Assembly: GCA_964364225.1 (NCBI GenBank)
Contig: CAYIKP010000002.1
Span: forward strand, 1 to 54,488
Origin: 12-FULL-44-12b sp964364225
GTDB taxonomy: Bacteria > Patescibacteriota > Minisyncoccia > Phycocordibacterales > Zambryskibacteraceae
DNA: 54,488 bases
Direction of reading: 5' to 3'
Shown here: in pieces, positions 14,945 to 24,198 of the stretch
How the letters are laid out: every line of letters begins with the position of its first letter
Numbering within the stretch: position 1 is the first letter of the stretch
The notes under the pieces: model-generated
Database searches by the model: none
Told to the model about the DNA's origin: nothing
What the model saw: only the letters and a program-made list of their open reading frames with translations
Made by a program: the position numbers and the translations under genes

Positions 14945-16062
14945 AGCTATTAAGTAAAAATAAAAGCGAGTTTGCTGGAAAAAGAGTGCTTCTTCGCGCC
15001 GATTTGAACGTACCAATAGATTCCGGGATTTTAGAAGATAAATACAGAATTGAGGTTATTCTTCCTACAATAAATTTTTTAATTGATGTGGGAGCAAAAA
15101 TTATAATTATTAGTCACATAGAATCTAATCACTCATTTGGGGAACAAACATTGAAACCAGTTGCAGACATTTTGAGCAAGAGTTTCCCGCTATTTTTTGT
15201 AGAGAACTATTTTCCAGAACATAACAAAGAGGTTGATGAGCATTTAAATTTGGGACAAATAGTTTTGCTAGAAAATTTACGCAAATATGATGGAGAAAAA
15301 GATAACAACGAAGAATTTGCAAAGGCATTGGCTTCATATGCTGATATTTATGTGAATGATGCATTTTCAACTTCTCATCGCGAACATGCGTCAATTGTTT
15401 CAATACCAAAATTTTTACCAAGTTTTGCAGGTATTCAATTTGAAATGGAAATAGAGGGGCTTTCAAAGGCCTTTATGCCGGAAAAACCATTTGTTTTCAT
15501 TCTTGGGGGAGCAAAATTTGAAACAAAGCTACCAATTCTTAGAAAGTTTTTTGCCAAAGCAGATGCGACTTTTGTAGGAGGCGCCATTGCCAATGATTTT
15601 TTTAAATCCAAGGGCTACGATGTGGGAAGGTCTCTTGTGTCTGTAATTCCTCCACACCTTCATTCTTTTGCTGAACCACCACTTTATCTTCCAACAGACG
15701 TTATTGTTGGTGGTGGCGGAGATCGTTCAACCGAAGTAAGCGACATTAGATCAGAAGAAACAATTTTAGATATTGGTCCCCAATCAATTGATGTTTTGCG
15801 AGATATTATTTTTGGAGCAAAAACTATCATCTGGAATGGTCCGATGGGGAATTATGAAAGGGGATACACAGAAGGTACGAGAGCTTTGTCAAAGATGATT
15901 TCAGAGACAAAGGCACAATCTATTGTTGGTGGTGGAGATACTGTGGCATGTATAAGAAAATTGGGTCTTCAGAAAAACTTTTCATTTCTCTCAACCGCTG
16001 GGGCGGCAATGCTTGATTTTCTAAATGACGAAACTCTCCCAGGTATTAAGGCCCTTAACTAA
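14941..16062 (+). CDS. pgk: phosphoglycerate kinase
   Basis: A 373-residue glycolytic kinase making ATP and 3-phosphoglycerate from 1,3-bisphosphoglycerate. Motifs: RADLNVP near residue 20, NDAFSTSHREHASI, GGAKFETKLP and the C-terminal nucleotide site IWNGPMGNYE and GGGDTVAC. It is slightly shorter than the usual 390-400. It follows tpiA and the GIY-YIG gene and overlaps the convergent HIT gene by four bases. Confidence 0.96.
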   Translation: MKLLSKNKSEFAGKRVLLRADLNVPIDSGILEDKYRIEVILPTINFLIDVGAKIIIISHIESNHSFGEQTLKPVADILSKSFPLFFVENYFPEHNKEVDEHLNLGQIVLLENLRKYDGEKDNNEEFAKALASYADIYVNDAFSTSHREHASIVSIPKFLPSFAGIQFEMEIEGLSKAFMPEKPFVFILGGAKFETKLPILRKFFAKADATFVGGAIANDFFKSKGYDVGRSLVSVIPPHLHSFAEPPLYLPTDVIVGGGGDRSTEVSDIRSEETILDIGPQSIDVLRDIIFGAKTIIWNGPMGNYERGYTEGTRALSKMISETKAQSIVGGGDTVACIRKLGLQKNFSFLSTAGAAMLDFLNDETLPGIKALN

Positions 16063-16451
16063 GCAGGCATTTTTATAGCAATTTTTGCTCTAAGTTTTTC
16101 AAATTCCTCTGGTGTCATTTTAGGTTTTGGTAATTCTGGGGAGTCGAGATGTTTTGGTATGAGATGAATATGAAAATGTTCGATATCAATACCTGCAATC
16201 ATTATCATTATATAACTAGACTCGGTTACCTCTTTTAATACTGGGATTATTTTGTCTACTGCCTTTAACATTTTTATTCTTATTTCATCAGGCGTGTTAG
16301 ATAGGTGCGAGAAATGTTGTTTAGGAATTACTAGTGTATGCCCTACAACAGTTGGAAAAGCATCTAAAAACGCTAAAACATCACCATCCTCATAGACGGG
16401 GAAATGGGGCACAAGTTTGTTTGCCACTTTGCAAAAAATGCAGTTGTCCAT
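16059..16451 (-). CDS. HIT-family nucleotide hydrolase/transferase
   Basis: About 130 residues, starting MDNCIFCKVANK. A CxxC pair lies at the start and the catalytic HIT motif is HFHIHLIPK. HIT proteins hydrolyse or transfer nucleoside phosphoramidates or dinucleoside polyphosphates. The start at 16451 matches relatives better than the upstream in-frame ATG at 16478, which would overlap recJ. It is divergent from recJ with only 21 bp between starts. Confidence 0.92.
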   Translation of the reverse strand: MDNCIFCKVANKLVPHFPVYEDGDVLAFLDAFPTVVGHTLVIPKQHFSHLSNTPDEIRIKMLKAVDKIIPVLKEVTESSYIMIMIAGIDIEHFHIHLIPKHLDSPELPKPKMTPEEFEKLRAKIAIKMPA

Positions 16452-16459
16452 AACTTCAT

Positions 16460-16465
16460 TATAAT
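16460..16465 (+). promoter_or_regulatory. shared -10 region between HIT gene and recJ
   Basis: TATAAT on the plus strand ends 7 bases before the recJ ATG, and ATTATA (16459-16464) gives a TATAAT toward the HIT gene. Both transcripts would be almost leaderless. No good -35 boxes are seen. Confidence 0.35.
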
Positions 16466-16472
16466 ACCCCCA

Positions 16473-18089
16473 ATGCATCCTGTAATTGAAGAAATTTTAT
16501 CTAAGCGTGGGTTTACCAAAGAAGAAAAAGAGGATTTTCTTAATCCAAAATACGAAAATCTTCATGACCCACTTCTAATGAAAGACATGGAAAAAGCAGT
16601 CTCTCGTATTAAAAAAGCATTTGATAGTGGAGAAACTATTGCTGTATATAGTGACTATGATGCAGATGGTATTCCGGGTGGTGTAATGCTTCGCAAAGCA
16701 TTAGAGCAAAGTGGCGCAAAGGTTTTTGCATTTATTCCAGACAGACATGTTGATGGTTTTGGATTTCATGCCAATTCAATTGCGGGATTAAAAGAAAAAG
16801 GGGTAGGCCTCATAGTCACAGTTGATTGTGGAATTGCTAATCTTGAGGGGGTGAATTCTGCAGAGGAAGCTGGGATTGATGTAATTATTATTGATCACCA
16901 TGAGGCACAGGGGGAATTGCCAAAAGCATTTGCCATTTTAAATCCAATGCAACCAAATTGTACGTATCCGTTCAAAGGTTTGTGTGGCGCTGGTGTTGCA
17001 TTCAAGCTAGTGCAAGCGCTTCAGCAGAAAAATGTTTTGAAATTGGCAGATGGCCAAGAAAAATGGCTTTTGGATTTGGTAGCAATTGCCACAATTGCGG
17101 ATATGGTGCCACTAACGGACGAGAATAGAATTTTTGCGCACTTTGGTTTAAGGGTTTTACAAAAATCTCGTAGAAAAGGTTTGCAGGCGCTTATTAATTC
17201 ACTTCGTTTGAGAAATATTACAGAAGATGATGTAGCTTTTTCAATTGCGCCTCGCATAAATGCGGCCTCACGAATGGGTGAAGCTAGGCTCGCATATGAT
17301 TTGCTTAATACAGAGGACGATAAAGAGGCGATTCTACTAATGAAAGAACTTGAGGGTGTAAATAATTCTCGTAAAGGAGTTGTGGCGTCAATTGTAAAAG
17401 AAGCACATTCACGAATTGTTGACGGTGGTTTAGCTGAAAAACCAGTTTTGGTTTTGGGTTCTACGCATTGGCGCCCATCATTGCTCGGACTTGTTGCAAC
17501 GAATTTAGTTGAAAAATACGGCGTGCCAGTATTTTTGTGGGGCGAAGATGGGTCAGGAGAAATTCGCGGCTCGTGCCGTGGTAATGGAATAATTTCGGTT
17601 CACGACTTAATGCAGGAAGCAAAAGATTCATTTATGCAATTCGGCGGACACAAACAAGCGGGGGGATTCACTGTAGTGAAAGAGCAAATTCATCATTTGG
17701 GAGATGCGTTAGTTTCTGCAAAAGAAAAATTAATTCATAAAGACAAAGGAGAAAAGGATTTGGCTGATGCGGTTGTTTCGTTAACAGATATTAATAGTCA
17801 TTTTTTGAAATCTCTTTTTAGTTTGCGTCCTTTTGGACTGGCTAACGAGAGACCACTTTTTCATTTCCCAAAAATATGGACAGAAGAAACAAAAATGTTT
17901 GGAAAAACCATGGAACATTTAGAAATTATTTTTAGTCAGGGTGAAAAGAAAGCGAGAGCGATTAAATTTTTTGCAGGGGATTTAAAAAAGAAAACAGATG
18001 CTGGAACTATAGATATTTTCGGAAATATTGAAGAAGATCCGTTTAAGGGAAGGGATGCGTGGAGAGTGAGAATTATTGATATTATTTAA
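16473..18089 (+). CDS. recJ: single-stranded-DNA exonuclease RecJ
   Basis: A 538-residue DHH-family 5'-3' exonuclease. It has YSDYDADGIPGG, TVDCGIANLEG and IIIDHHEAQGE in the catalytic domain, then a DHHA1 domain (GSCRGNGIISV, FGGHKQAGGFTV) and a C-terminal OB-like region. It acts in recombination and mismatch repair. The start at MHPVIEEILSKRGF is chosen because the longer upstream frame overlaps the divergent HIT gene. It is followed 3 bases later by rnhA. Confidence 0.95.
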   Translation: MHPVIEEILSKRGFTKEEKEDFLNPKYENLHDPLLMKDMEKAVSRIKKAFDSGETIAVYSDYDADGIPGGVMLRKALEQSGAKVFAFIPDRHVDGFGFHANSIAGLKEKGVGLIVTVDCGIANLEGVNSAEEAGIDVIIIDHHEAQGELPKAFAILNPMQPNCTYPFKGLCGAGVAFKLVQALQQKNVLKLADGQEKWLLDLVAIATIADMVPLTDENRIFAHFGLRVLQKSRRKGLQALINSLRLRNITEDDVAFSIAPRINAASRMGEARLAYDLLNTEDDKEAILLMKELEGVNNSRKGVVASIVKEAHSRIVDGGLAEKPVLVLGSTHWRPSLLGLVATNLVEKYGVPVFLWGEDGSGEIRGSCRGNGIISVHDLMQEAKDSFMQFGGHKQAGGFTVVKEQIHHLGDALVSAKEKLIHKDKGEKDLADAVVSLTDINSHFLKSLFSLRPFGLANERPLFHFPKIWTEETKMFGKTMEHLEIIFSQGEKKARAIKFFAGDLKKKTDAGTIDIFGNIEEDPFKGRDAWRVRIIDII

Positions 18090-18092
18090 ACT

Positions 18093-18779
18093 ATGAAATT
18101 AGAAAAATACATAATTTTTTGTGATGGGGCGGCAAAGGGGAATCCGGGGCCGGGGGGTTGGGGCGCAATTGTTGCAGGAGAAAAACACGTAAGAGAGTTT
18201 GGGGGTAATCACATAAAGACTACAAACAACAGAATGGAATTAACTGCTGCTATCCATGCGCTAAAACCCCTAAGGAAAGGAGATACGGCAGAAATTCATA
18301 CAGATTCTTCTTATGTAATAAATGGAATTACAAAGTGGGTAAAAAATTGGATGAAGAATGATTGGAAGACAATGCAAAAACTTCCTGTTTCAAATAAAGA
18401 ACTATGGATTGAATTAGAAAAAGAAGCTGGAAATAAAAAACTTAAATGGATTTTAGTGAAAGGTCATTCGGGGGTTGCTGGAAATGAGAGGGTAGACGAA
18501 ATAGCATCGGGCCTAGCAGTGGGCGATCAAGTTAGTTTGTACGATGGCCCGACAAAACTTTATACAGTTAATTTAGCTGGAAAAGCTACTGTCGCGGCAT
18601 CATTATCAGGAAAAAAAGGAAAAGCATATTCATATATAAGTATGGTAGGTGGTGTAATTAAAACCCATAAAACTTGGGCAGAGTGTGAAGCTAGAGTAAA
18701 AGGAAAACATGCTTCATACAAAAAAGCACTATCAAAGGTAGAGGAACAAAAAATTATTAAGGAATTTGAAGATAAATAA
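18093..18779 (+). CDS. rnhA: ribonuclease HI with C-terminal viroplasmin/HBD-like domain
   Basis: A 228-residue protein. Residues 1-150 are RNase HI: Asp in FCDGAAKGNPGPGG, Glu in NNRMELTAAI, Asp in IHTDSSYVI, and VKGHSGVAGNERVDEIA. Residues about 170-228 carry YSYISMVGGVIKTHKTWAEC and KGKHASYKKAL, which resembles the hybrid-binding (viroplasmin-like) domain usually found at the N-terminus of RNase H1. Here the order is reversed. It removes RNA from RNA-DNA hybrids and is co-transcribed with recJ. Confidence 0.9.
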   Translation: MKLEKYIIFCDGAAKGNPGPGGWGAIVAGEKHVREFGGNHIKTTNNRMELTAAIHALKPLRKGDTAEIHTDSSYVINGITKWVKNWMKNDWKTMQKLPVSNKELWIELEKEAGNKKLKWILVKGHSGVAGNERVDEIASGLAVGDQVSLYDGPTKLYTVNLAGKATVAASLSGKKGKAYSYISMVGGVIKTHKTWAECEARVKGKHASYKKALSKVEEQKIIKEFEDK

Positions 18780-18781
18780 AA

Positions 18782-20236
18782 ATGAGTACGCGGGATATAT
18801 TACTCGCATTTTTGTTCACAATTTTCGGAGTTTGGGTTTATGAATTTTTTAGCACGGGTGCAATTTTGCTTTGTTTAATTTCGATTTTCGCAATATATTT
18901 TCTAACCAAACAAAAACTCACAACCCTTGCTGTTTTAATCGGAATTGTTTTAGGCGCTACTTCCTTATGGGTGTGTGAAAATGTACCCAATCGCGTTCTT
19001 TTTAACACACCTAACATAGGAGAAAAAATTTCTGGTATTGCGGAAATTAAATCTGCGAAGCAAAGTTTGTTTGGCATTCAGTATGTGGCCGAAATTGAGA
19101 TAAATGGTGAGAGTACAAGAGTAATATTAGAAACCACTGATGCAAAGGCGCTTTCTATTGGCGATACTGCAAATTTTTCTGGGACGCTCACGGAACCTGA
19201 AGATTTTGTAGGTGAATATGGAAAAACTTTTCACTATAAAAACTATCTGCGTGCCAAAGGAATTTTATTTGTTATTAAAAATGCAAAGCTTTCAGATGTT
19301 CAACAACATTCTGGGTTTTCAATATTAAAAATTCTAGAAAATATCAAAAATAGTTTTGAAGAAAACTTAGAACAAGTTTTACACGAGCCAGCCGTCTCAT
19401 TAGTGGAAGGGACAATTTTAGGAGATAAGGGTGCTATGACAAAAGCTGATACGGAAAACTTCAGAAAATCTGGACTCATTCATATGATTGTTCTTTCTGG
19501 ATACAACATTTCTATCGTCATAGCATTTATTTTGGCAGTATTAAGGCCGTTTCCAAGAAAAATTTCATTAATTTCTGCTGTTATTGCTGTTGCGCTGTTT
19601 GTGCTTATGTCTGGGGCATCAACTACCGCAATAAGAGCTGGTGTTATGGGCTCTCTCGTTATAGCAGGCAATTTTGTGCACAGAAAATTAGACGTTTTGC
19701 GACTGCTTTCTATAACAGGAATTTTGATGACGATTTTTAGTCCACTTTCTGCTCTTTATGACCCATCATTCCAACTTTCTTTCTTAGCTACATTTGGACT
19801 GATTTCATTTGGACCATGGGCACAAAGAAAATTAGGATTTATTACAGAGAAATATGGTTTACGCGAAATTGCATCTGCAACAATAGGGTCACAAATAATG
19901 ACCCTACCGTTCCTTGCATATTCAATGGGTGCGGTTTCTGTTGTTTCTTTTTTTTCTAATATTTTAGTTTTGCCTTTGGCACCCTTATTAATGCTTTTTG
20001 GATTTCTAACCGGGTTACTTTCATTCATGCCAATTATTTATATTCCTTTTGCATTTATTACACACATAATTTCTTCTTACATTTTCAAAATTAGTGAATT
20101 TTTTGCCAGTTTGCCATTTTCAATGCTCGCAACACCACTTGCGAGTTCAATAATTATTTTTTCGCTTTATATTTTCCTAATTATTTATGGATTTAAAATT
20201 TATCAAGAAGATAAACTTAGAAGCTTATCTACTTAA
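18782..20236 (+). CDS. comEC: ComEC/Rec2 membrane channel domain protein
   Basis: A 484-residue polytopic membrane protein with the ComEC layout: an N-terminal DUF4131-like part and then the Competence domain, with SGLIHMIVLSGYNISIV and GASTTAIRAGVMG. Many hydrophobic helices follow to the end. It would carry single-stranded DNA across the membrane during uptake. The C-terminal metallo-beta-lactamase domain of full ComEC is missing; a separate gene at 23021 encodes one. It follows rnhA by two bases. Confidence 0.9.
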   Translation: MSTRDILLAFLFTIFGVWVYEFFSTGAILLCLISIFAIYFLTKQKLTTLAVLIGIVLGATSLWVCENVPNRVLFNTPNIGEKISGIAEIKSAKQSLFGIQYVAEIEINGESTRVILETTDAKALSIGDTANFSGTLTEPEDFVGEYGKTFHYKNYLRAKGILFVIKNAKLSDVQQHSGFSILKILENIKNSFEENLEQVLHEPAVSLVEGTILGDKGAMTKADTENFRKSGLIHMIVLSGYNISIVIAFILAVLRPFPRKISLISAVIAVALFVLMSGASTTAIRAGVMGSLVIAGNFVHRKLDVLRLLSITGILMTIFSPLSALYDPSFQLSFLATFGLISFGPWAQRKLGFITEKYGLREIASATIGSQIMTLPFLAYSMGAVSVVSFFSNILVLPLAPLLMLFGFLTGLLSFMPIIYIPFAFITHIISSYIFKISEFFASLPFSMLATPLASSIIIFSLYIFLIIYGFKIYQEDKLRSLST

Positions 20237-20264
20237 GTAAGAAACAAATACAAAATATAAATTT

Positions 20265-22058
20265 TTATCCTCGGAATGCTTTTGCTTGGTCTTCAAATAT
20301 TTTTTTGTAAATACCGCCGTGTTTAATTAGTTCTTTGTGGTTTCCAACTTCTTCAACCGTACCTTTTTCTAATACAATAATTTTGTCCATATTTTGTGTT
20401 GTGTTAAATCTGTGCGTGATCACGATTAGCGTGTTTTTTCCAACTGCTTTTTCCATCGCTTCAAATATTTTTGTTTCTGAAAGCGCATCTATGGCAGCGG
20501 TTGGTTCATCGAGTACCATTATGAAGCCGTTTCTATATATAGTTTGCGCTAGTGCAATTTTTTGTTTCTGTCCTTTTGATGGCTCTATACCACCCTCAAA
20601 CTCTTTGCCGAGTTGCTGATCATATTTATGTTCCCACTCCTCTATAAATTCATTGGCACCACTAAATTCTGCAGATTTTTTCACTAAATCTATATCAGTT
20701 GGTTTTTCTGTTCTACTCATTGCTATCGAGTCTTTTACAGGTAGGTCATAACTAATATAATCTTGAAGCAGAACTGAAAGATATGAAGTCCATTCGTTAA
20801 TATCTAACTCCTTTAAGTCCACTCCATCTATAAGAACGGTCCCCTCATTTGGATCATAGATTCTTGATAAAAGTTTTATTAATGTAGATTTACCCGCCCC
20901 ATTCATTCCAACTAGCGCAATTTTTTCACCAGGATTAATTATTAAGTTAACATTTCTTAAAATCCAATCATCTCTTCCCTCATATTTAAAACTCACATTT
21001 TTAAATTCGATTGTTGGAGGCCCAGAAAGGTTTAAAATTACGGGGTTTTCAGATCGTTTTATAAATGGTTTTGTGTCTAGTACAGCAAAAATGTCTGTGG
21101 CGTAGAGATTCTTTTCTAATAATGTGGCAGTTTGTGCTAGAAATTGATTTATTGATCCGACCAATTGACCTAGTGCACTAATTATGAAAACCATAGAGCC
21201 AACAGAAATTAAACCAGCTAAAACATTTTTGGAAATTAAGAAGAGGGCAAATCCGTATCCAATGGCACCAATAATAATTGCGATTGTTTGATAAAAAAAT
21301 CTGTTTCTATCAGTCTTTCTTATGTCGTTTTGATAAGAAACAAGAGTATCTTTTATATATTCAAGAATGCGTTCTCCCGATTGAAGAATTTTTGTTTGAG
21401 TAATACCAAATCGCCCCGTTATATGACTTCTCATGTGGTAGTAATGTTTTTGTCTTTCGCTGTGCTCGGCCCATATACCCCAAGATTTGTAGCCGTATTT
21501 TAATTGAACTATGAAACCAGGAATTGATGAAACGATAACAATTGCATACACTTGCCAGCTAATAACGGAAGTTATTATTGATGAAGCCAAAATAACGGCA
21601 ATATTTCCGAAGTTATCAAATTGGGCCTGAATGATTTCATATACTGGCCAGATACTCCTATCCAGAGCTCTATGGAGGAGGTTTTGAAAACTAGGGCTTT
21701 CATGGTGACCAAGGTCAATTTCGAGCCTTTTTCTAAGAACAGCCATTTCTAACCCGAGTTCATTTTCTGATCTCCATAATTTACTCAAAAATGAGCTAAA
21801 AGAATTTAAAATTCTAATTCCTCCATAAATAGCCGCATAAGTTAAAACAAAAAAAGTTATTTGTTCAATTGGTTTTGCGTCTTTAATAGAGGCAATCATT
21901 GCGTTCACTATATTTCCAAGAATTTTTGACTGAAGTAGTGGCGCTAAATTGGTAATTATTGTTAGAACAAATAGGCCAATGGTTAAACCAGGGGCAAAAT
22001 CAATCGCCATTCCTATTCCACGACGTACGTTTTTTACAAGAGATAACAGTTTATTCAT
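20265..22058 (-). CDS. ABC exporter, permease-ATPase fusion
   Basis: A 597-residue half-transporter with an N-terminal six-helix membrane domain (about 15-320) and a C-terminal ATPase. Walker A is GMNGAGKSTLIKL, Walker B is IMVLDEPTAAID, and the switch is VITHRFNTTQ. The signature motif is EPSKGQKQKIALAQ rather than LSGGQ, a divergence that some exporters tolerate. It would work as a homodimer; substrate unknown. It lies 16 bases after the superoxide dismutase gene on the same strand. Confidence 0.9.
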   Translation of the reverse strand: MNKLLSLVKNVRRGIGMAIDFAPGLTIGLFVLTIITNLAPLLQSKILGNIVNAMIASIKDAKPIEQITFFVLTYAAIYGGIRILNSFSSFLSKLWRSENELGLEMAVLRKRLEIDLGHHESPSFQNLLHRALDRSIWPVYEIIQAQFDNFGNIAVILASSIITSVISWQVYAIVIVSSIPGFIVQLKYGYKSWGIWAEHSERQKHYYHMRSHITGRFGITQTKILQSGERILEYIKDTLVSYQNDIRKTDRNRFFYQTIAIIIGAIGYGFALFLISKNVLAGLISVGSMVFIISALGQLVGSINQFLAQTATLLEKNLYATDIFAVLDTKPFIKRSENPVILNLSGPPTIEFKNVSFKYEGRDDWILRNVNLIINPGEKIALVGMNGAGKSTLIKLLSRIYDPNEGTVLIDGVDLKELDINEWTSYLSVLLQDYISYDLPVKDSIAMSRTEKPTDIDLVKKSAEFSGANEFIEEWEHKYDQQLGKEFEGGIEPSKGQKQKIALAQTIYRNGFIMVLDEPTAAIDALSETKIFEAMEKAVGKNTLIVITHRFNTTQNMDKIIVLEKGTVEEVGNHKELIKHGGIYKKIFEDQAKAFRG

Positions 22059-22074
22059 TTAGACCAGTTTAACC

Positions 22075-22671
22075 CTAGAGAAGGGCGTTTGCATAGTTTG
22101 TTTCCACTGTTTGCCAATTTAGATTTGCAAAGAAGTCTTCAACATATTGTTTTTTTCCAGAAGGAAAATAATCTGCCACAAAAGAATGTTCCCACATATC
22201 AAGTACAAGAATCGGTTTGGTTGAGGATAGTTGCCCCAAATGTTGTTCGTCTACCCAATGTGTTAAAAGACTTCCTGTTTGTTTGTCGTAAGAGAGCATT
22301 GCCCAACCAATACCTCTGGTAGTGGCCAATGATTTGAAGTAAATAAGCCATTTGTCAAAACTACCCCATTCTTTTTCAATTTCTGATTTTAGTGGACTAC
22401 CCTCAACAAGCTGTATTGGTTCACCCTCTAAATGGGCAAAATAGTATTCATGATTTCTCATTCCATTGAATTCAAATTGCAGGCGACGATTTAACCCACT
22501 CAAAATACCCATATTTTCTTCAGCATTTTCCGACAGCTCACTAATTTTTTTAATTACTAAGTTAGTGTGGTTTACATATCCTGAATAAAGTTTTAAATGC
22601 TCTTCAATTGTTTTGGCCGATATTCCTTTTAGGGGAGGAATAGCGAAAATTTTTTCTTTAAATGGTGTCAT
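22075..22671 (-). CDS. Fe/Mn superoxide dismutase
   Basis: A 198-residue SOD. All four metal ligands can be placed: His in TIEEHLK, His in MRNHEYYF, and Asp and His in LDMWEHSFVADY. It converts superoxide to peroxide and oxygen. The start MTPFKEKIF is chosen; a longer open frame upstream runs through a palindrome and a different gene and is not coding. The residues choosing Fe or Mn were not resolved. Confidence 0.92.
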   Translation of the reverse strand: MTPFKEKIFAIPPLKGISAKTIEEHLKLYSGYVNHTNLVIKKISELSENAEENMGILSGLNRRLQFEFNGMRNHEYYFAHLEGEPIQLVEGSPLKSEIEKEWGSFDKWLIYFKSLATTRGIGWAMLSYDKQTGSLLTHWVDEQHLGQLSSTKPILVLDMWEHSFVADYFPSGKKQYVEDFFANLNWQTVETNYANALL

Positions 22672-22679
22672 GAAATAAT

Positions 22680-22756
22680 TATACCCCGTAGTGAATTTTG
22701 GCGTCAGCTTCGCCATAGTGCCTTTGGCACAACGCCAAAATCTACTATCGGGGTAT
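22680..22756. repeat. imperfect palindrome with TATACCCCG ends
   Basis: Arms of about 25 bases (TATACCCCGTAGTGAATTTT and its near complement ending CTATCGGGGTATA) flank a small GTGCC-TTT-GGCAC hairpin. It lies in the SOD leader, between SOD and the minus-strand 22803 gene. The outer TATACCCCG-TAG motif recurs in the palindrome at 50837. Confidence 0.75.
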
Positions 22757-22766
22757 ATACAAAAAG

Positions 22767-22789
22767 CGGCGCCACAATGTGTGGCGCCG
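22767..22789 (-). terminator. rho-independent terminator of the 22803 gene
   Basis: CGGCGCCACA pairs with TGTGGCGCCG around a 3-nt loop. On the minus strand it is followed by CTTTTTGT. Confidence 0.85.
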
Positions 22790-22802
22790 TTCTCTTTTGT
22801 GC

Positions 22803-22976
22803 TTACCTTCTTCCGTGTTGCATTGTCCGCAAGCGACCGCGGACTTTGCGGGAGTTTCTGTATCCCTTGTATCCGCGCCGAACTGGTTTTGGCCATTCTG
22901 AAAGTTGACGGACGATGTCCTGGATTCGTAGAGTGAACCACTCCTGCGAACCTACAGCTATCATAGCCCTTGCCAT
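22803..22976 (-). CDS. short basic orphan protein, unrecognised, GC-rich
   Basis: A 57-residue protein starting MARAMIAVGSQEWFTL. It has a central RIQDIVRQLSEWPKPV and a strongly basic tail (RRGYKGYRNSRKVRG). GAGG precedes ATG 22976; a second ATG at 22964 also has AAGGGCT before it. Composition is GC-rich, unlike the flanking SOD and MBL genes, and it has its own strong terminator. A nucleic-acid or ribosome-binding role is possible from charge alone. It belongs with the other GC-rich orphan cassettes in this window. Confidence 0.6.
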   Translation of the reverse strand: MARAMIAVGSQEWFTLRIQDIVRQLSEWPKPVRRGYKGYRNSRKVRGRLRTMQHGRR

Positions 22977-23020
22977 ATACCTCGCTGTTTAGAGACTTTT
23001 ATATAATATCAAAAGCTAAT

Positions 23021-23893
23021 ATGGATTTCTTTAAAAATCACCACAAAATTTTTTTACTCTCTTTTTTGGTACTTCTTAATCTGATTGTTTGGGTTCAGAT
23101 TTTCTCATACAAAAACAAAAACCACTTGAGGGTGGTGTTTTTAAATGTTGGGCAAGGTGATGCTATTTATATAAGAGCGCCCAGTGGAAACGACATGCTT
23201 ATAGATTCTGGACCAAGAGACAGGTCGGTGCTTCGTGAATTGGGCGCAGTGATGCCGTGGAATGATAGTGATTTAGATGTAATTTTGGAAACCCACGCAG
23301 ATGCGGACCATATAGGTGGTTTTCCAGATACTTTAAAAAGATTTAAAGTCGGCGCCCTTATTGAAAGTGGGAATCATTCCAAAACAAATACCATTGACGC
23401 TTTAATTGAGGAAATTGTTTTTGAAAAAAAAATTCCTGAAGTGATTGCTAAAGCCGGAATGAAAATTGATTTGGGTGACGGGGTTATTTTTGAAATTCTT
23501 TTTCCAGATAAAAATGTTGTTGGTTGGGAAACAAATAAAAGCTCAATTGTAGGAATTTTGTCTTACGGAGACAGAAAATTTTTATTTACAGGAGATTCTC
23601 CTACACAAATTGAAAATTATTTAGGTTCGTTAAATGAAAATGGTTTAGAGGCTGATGTTTTAAAACCGGGACACCACGGTTCAAAAACATCATCAAGTCA
23701 GTATTTTTTAAACGCAGTTAAGCCAGAATATGCAGTAATTTCTGCAGGAAAAAATAATCGTTATGGACACCCAGCGCCTGAAATTATAAGTAGGTTAAAG
23801 GCACAAGATATTGAAATTTTTCAGACAGCAATAAATGGACGGGTGGAATTTAAGACAAATGGTATAAATTTAATTCCGGTTTTAGAATTTTGA
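23021..23893 (+). CDS. ComEC-like metallo-beta-lactamase-fold hydrolase
   Basis: A 290-residue protein with an N-terminal membrane anchor or signal helix (IFLLSFLVLLNLIVWVQIF). An MBL domain carries VGQGDAIYI, ETHADADHIGGF (HxDxDH), FTGDSP and KPGHHGSKTSS. This matches the extracellular nuclease-like domain normally fused to the C-terminus of ComEC. Here it is separate from the channel gene at 18782. It likely degrades the non-transported DNA strand (inference). The start at 23021 gives the membrane helix directly after the initiator. Confidence 0.88.
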   Translation: MDFFKNHHKIFLLSFLVLLNLIVWVQIFSYKNKNHLRVVFLNVGQGDAIYIRAPSGNDMLIDSGPRDRSVLRELGAVMPWNDSDLDVILETHADADHIGGFPDTLKRFKVGALIESGNHSKTNTIDALIEEIVFEKKIPEVIAKAGMKIDLGDGVIFEILFPDKNVVGWETNKSSIVGILSYGDRKFLFTGDSPTQIENYLGSLNENGLEADVLKPGHHGSKTSSSQYFLNAVKPEYAVISAGKNNRYGHPAPEIISRLKAQDIEIFQTAINGRVEFKTNGINLIPVLEF

Positions 23894-23895
23894 AA

Positions 23896-24141
23896 TTATT
23901 TAATCAATCCAGCTTTCTTGAGTGTTTTGTATGCACCGTTTTTCTGCATAGTTTTAAGACCGCGCGCAGAAACTGTTATAACTACAGTTTTATTTATTTC
24001 AGGTATGAAAATACGCTTTTTTTGTAGGTTTGGATAAACCCTTTTCTTTCCAGTGGGGTTGTATTGGGTTGCACGGGTTCGGTTGCTGTAACCGCCCTTC
24101 ATAATTGAACCCTTTTTAGTTATTGCACAAATCTTTGCCAT
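23896..24141 (-). CDS. rpmB: 50S ribosomal protein L28
   Basis: An 81-residue L28 with MAKICAITKKGS, the basic NRTRATQYNPTGKKRVYPNL segment and the helical ARGLKTMQKNGAY C-terminus. It is a single gene on the minus strand between the MBL and site-2 protease genes. Confidence 0.95.
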   Translation of the reverse strand: MAKICAITKKGSIMKGGYSNRTRATQYNPTGKKRVYPNLQKKRIFIPEINKTVVITVSARGLKTMQKNGAYKTLKKAGLIK

Positions 24142-24198
24142 AGGCTCAAAATCCTAACATGGTTAGCCAAAACCCTCAAGCTATACGATAATAAGGAT

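Noticed and set aside
22672..22941. N-terminal extension of the superoxide dismutase
   Set aside because: The open frame passes through a palindrome, a terminator and another minus-strand gene in a different frame. SOD homology starts at 22671.
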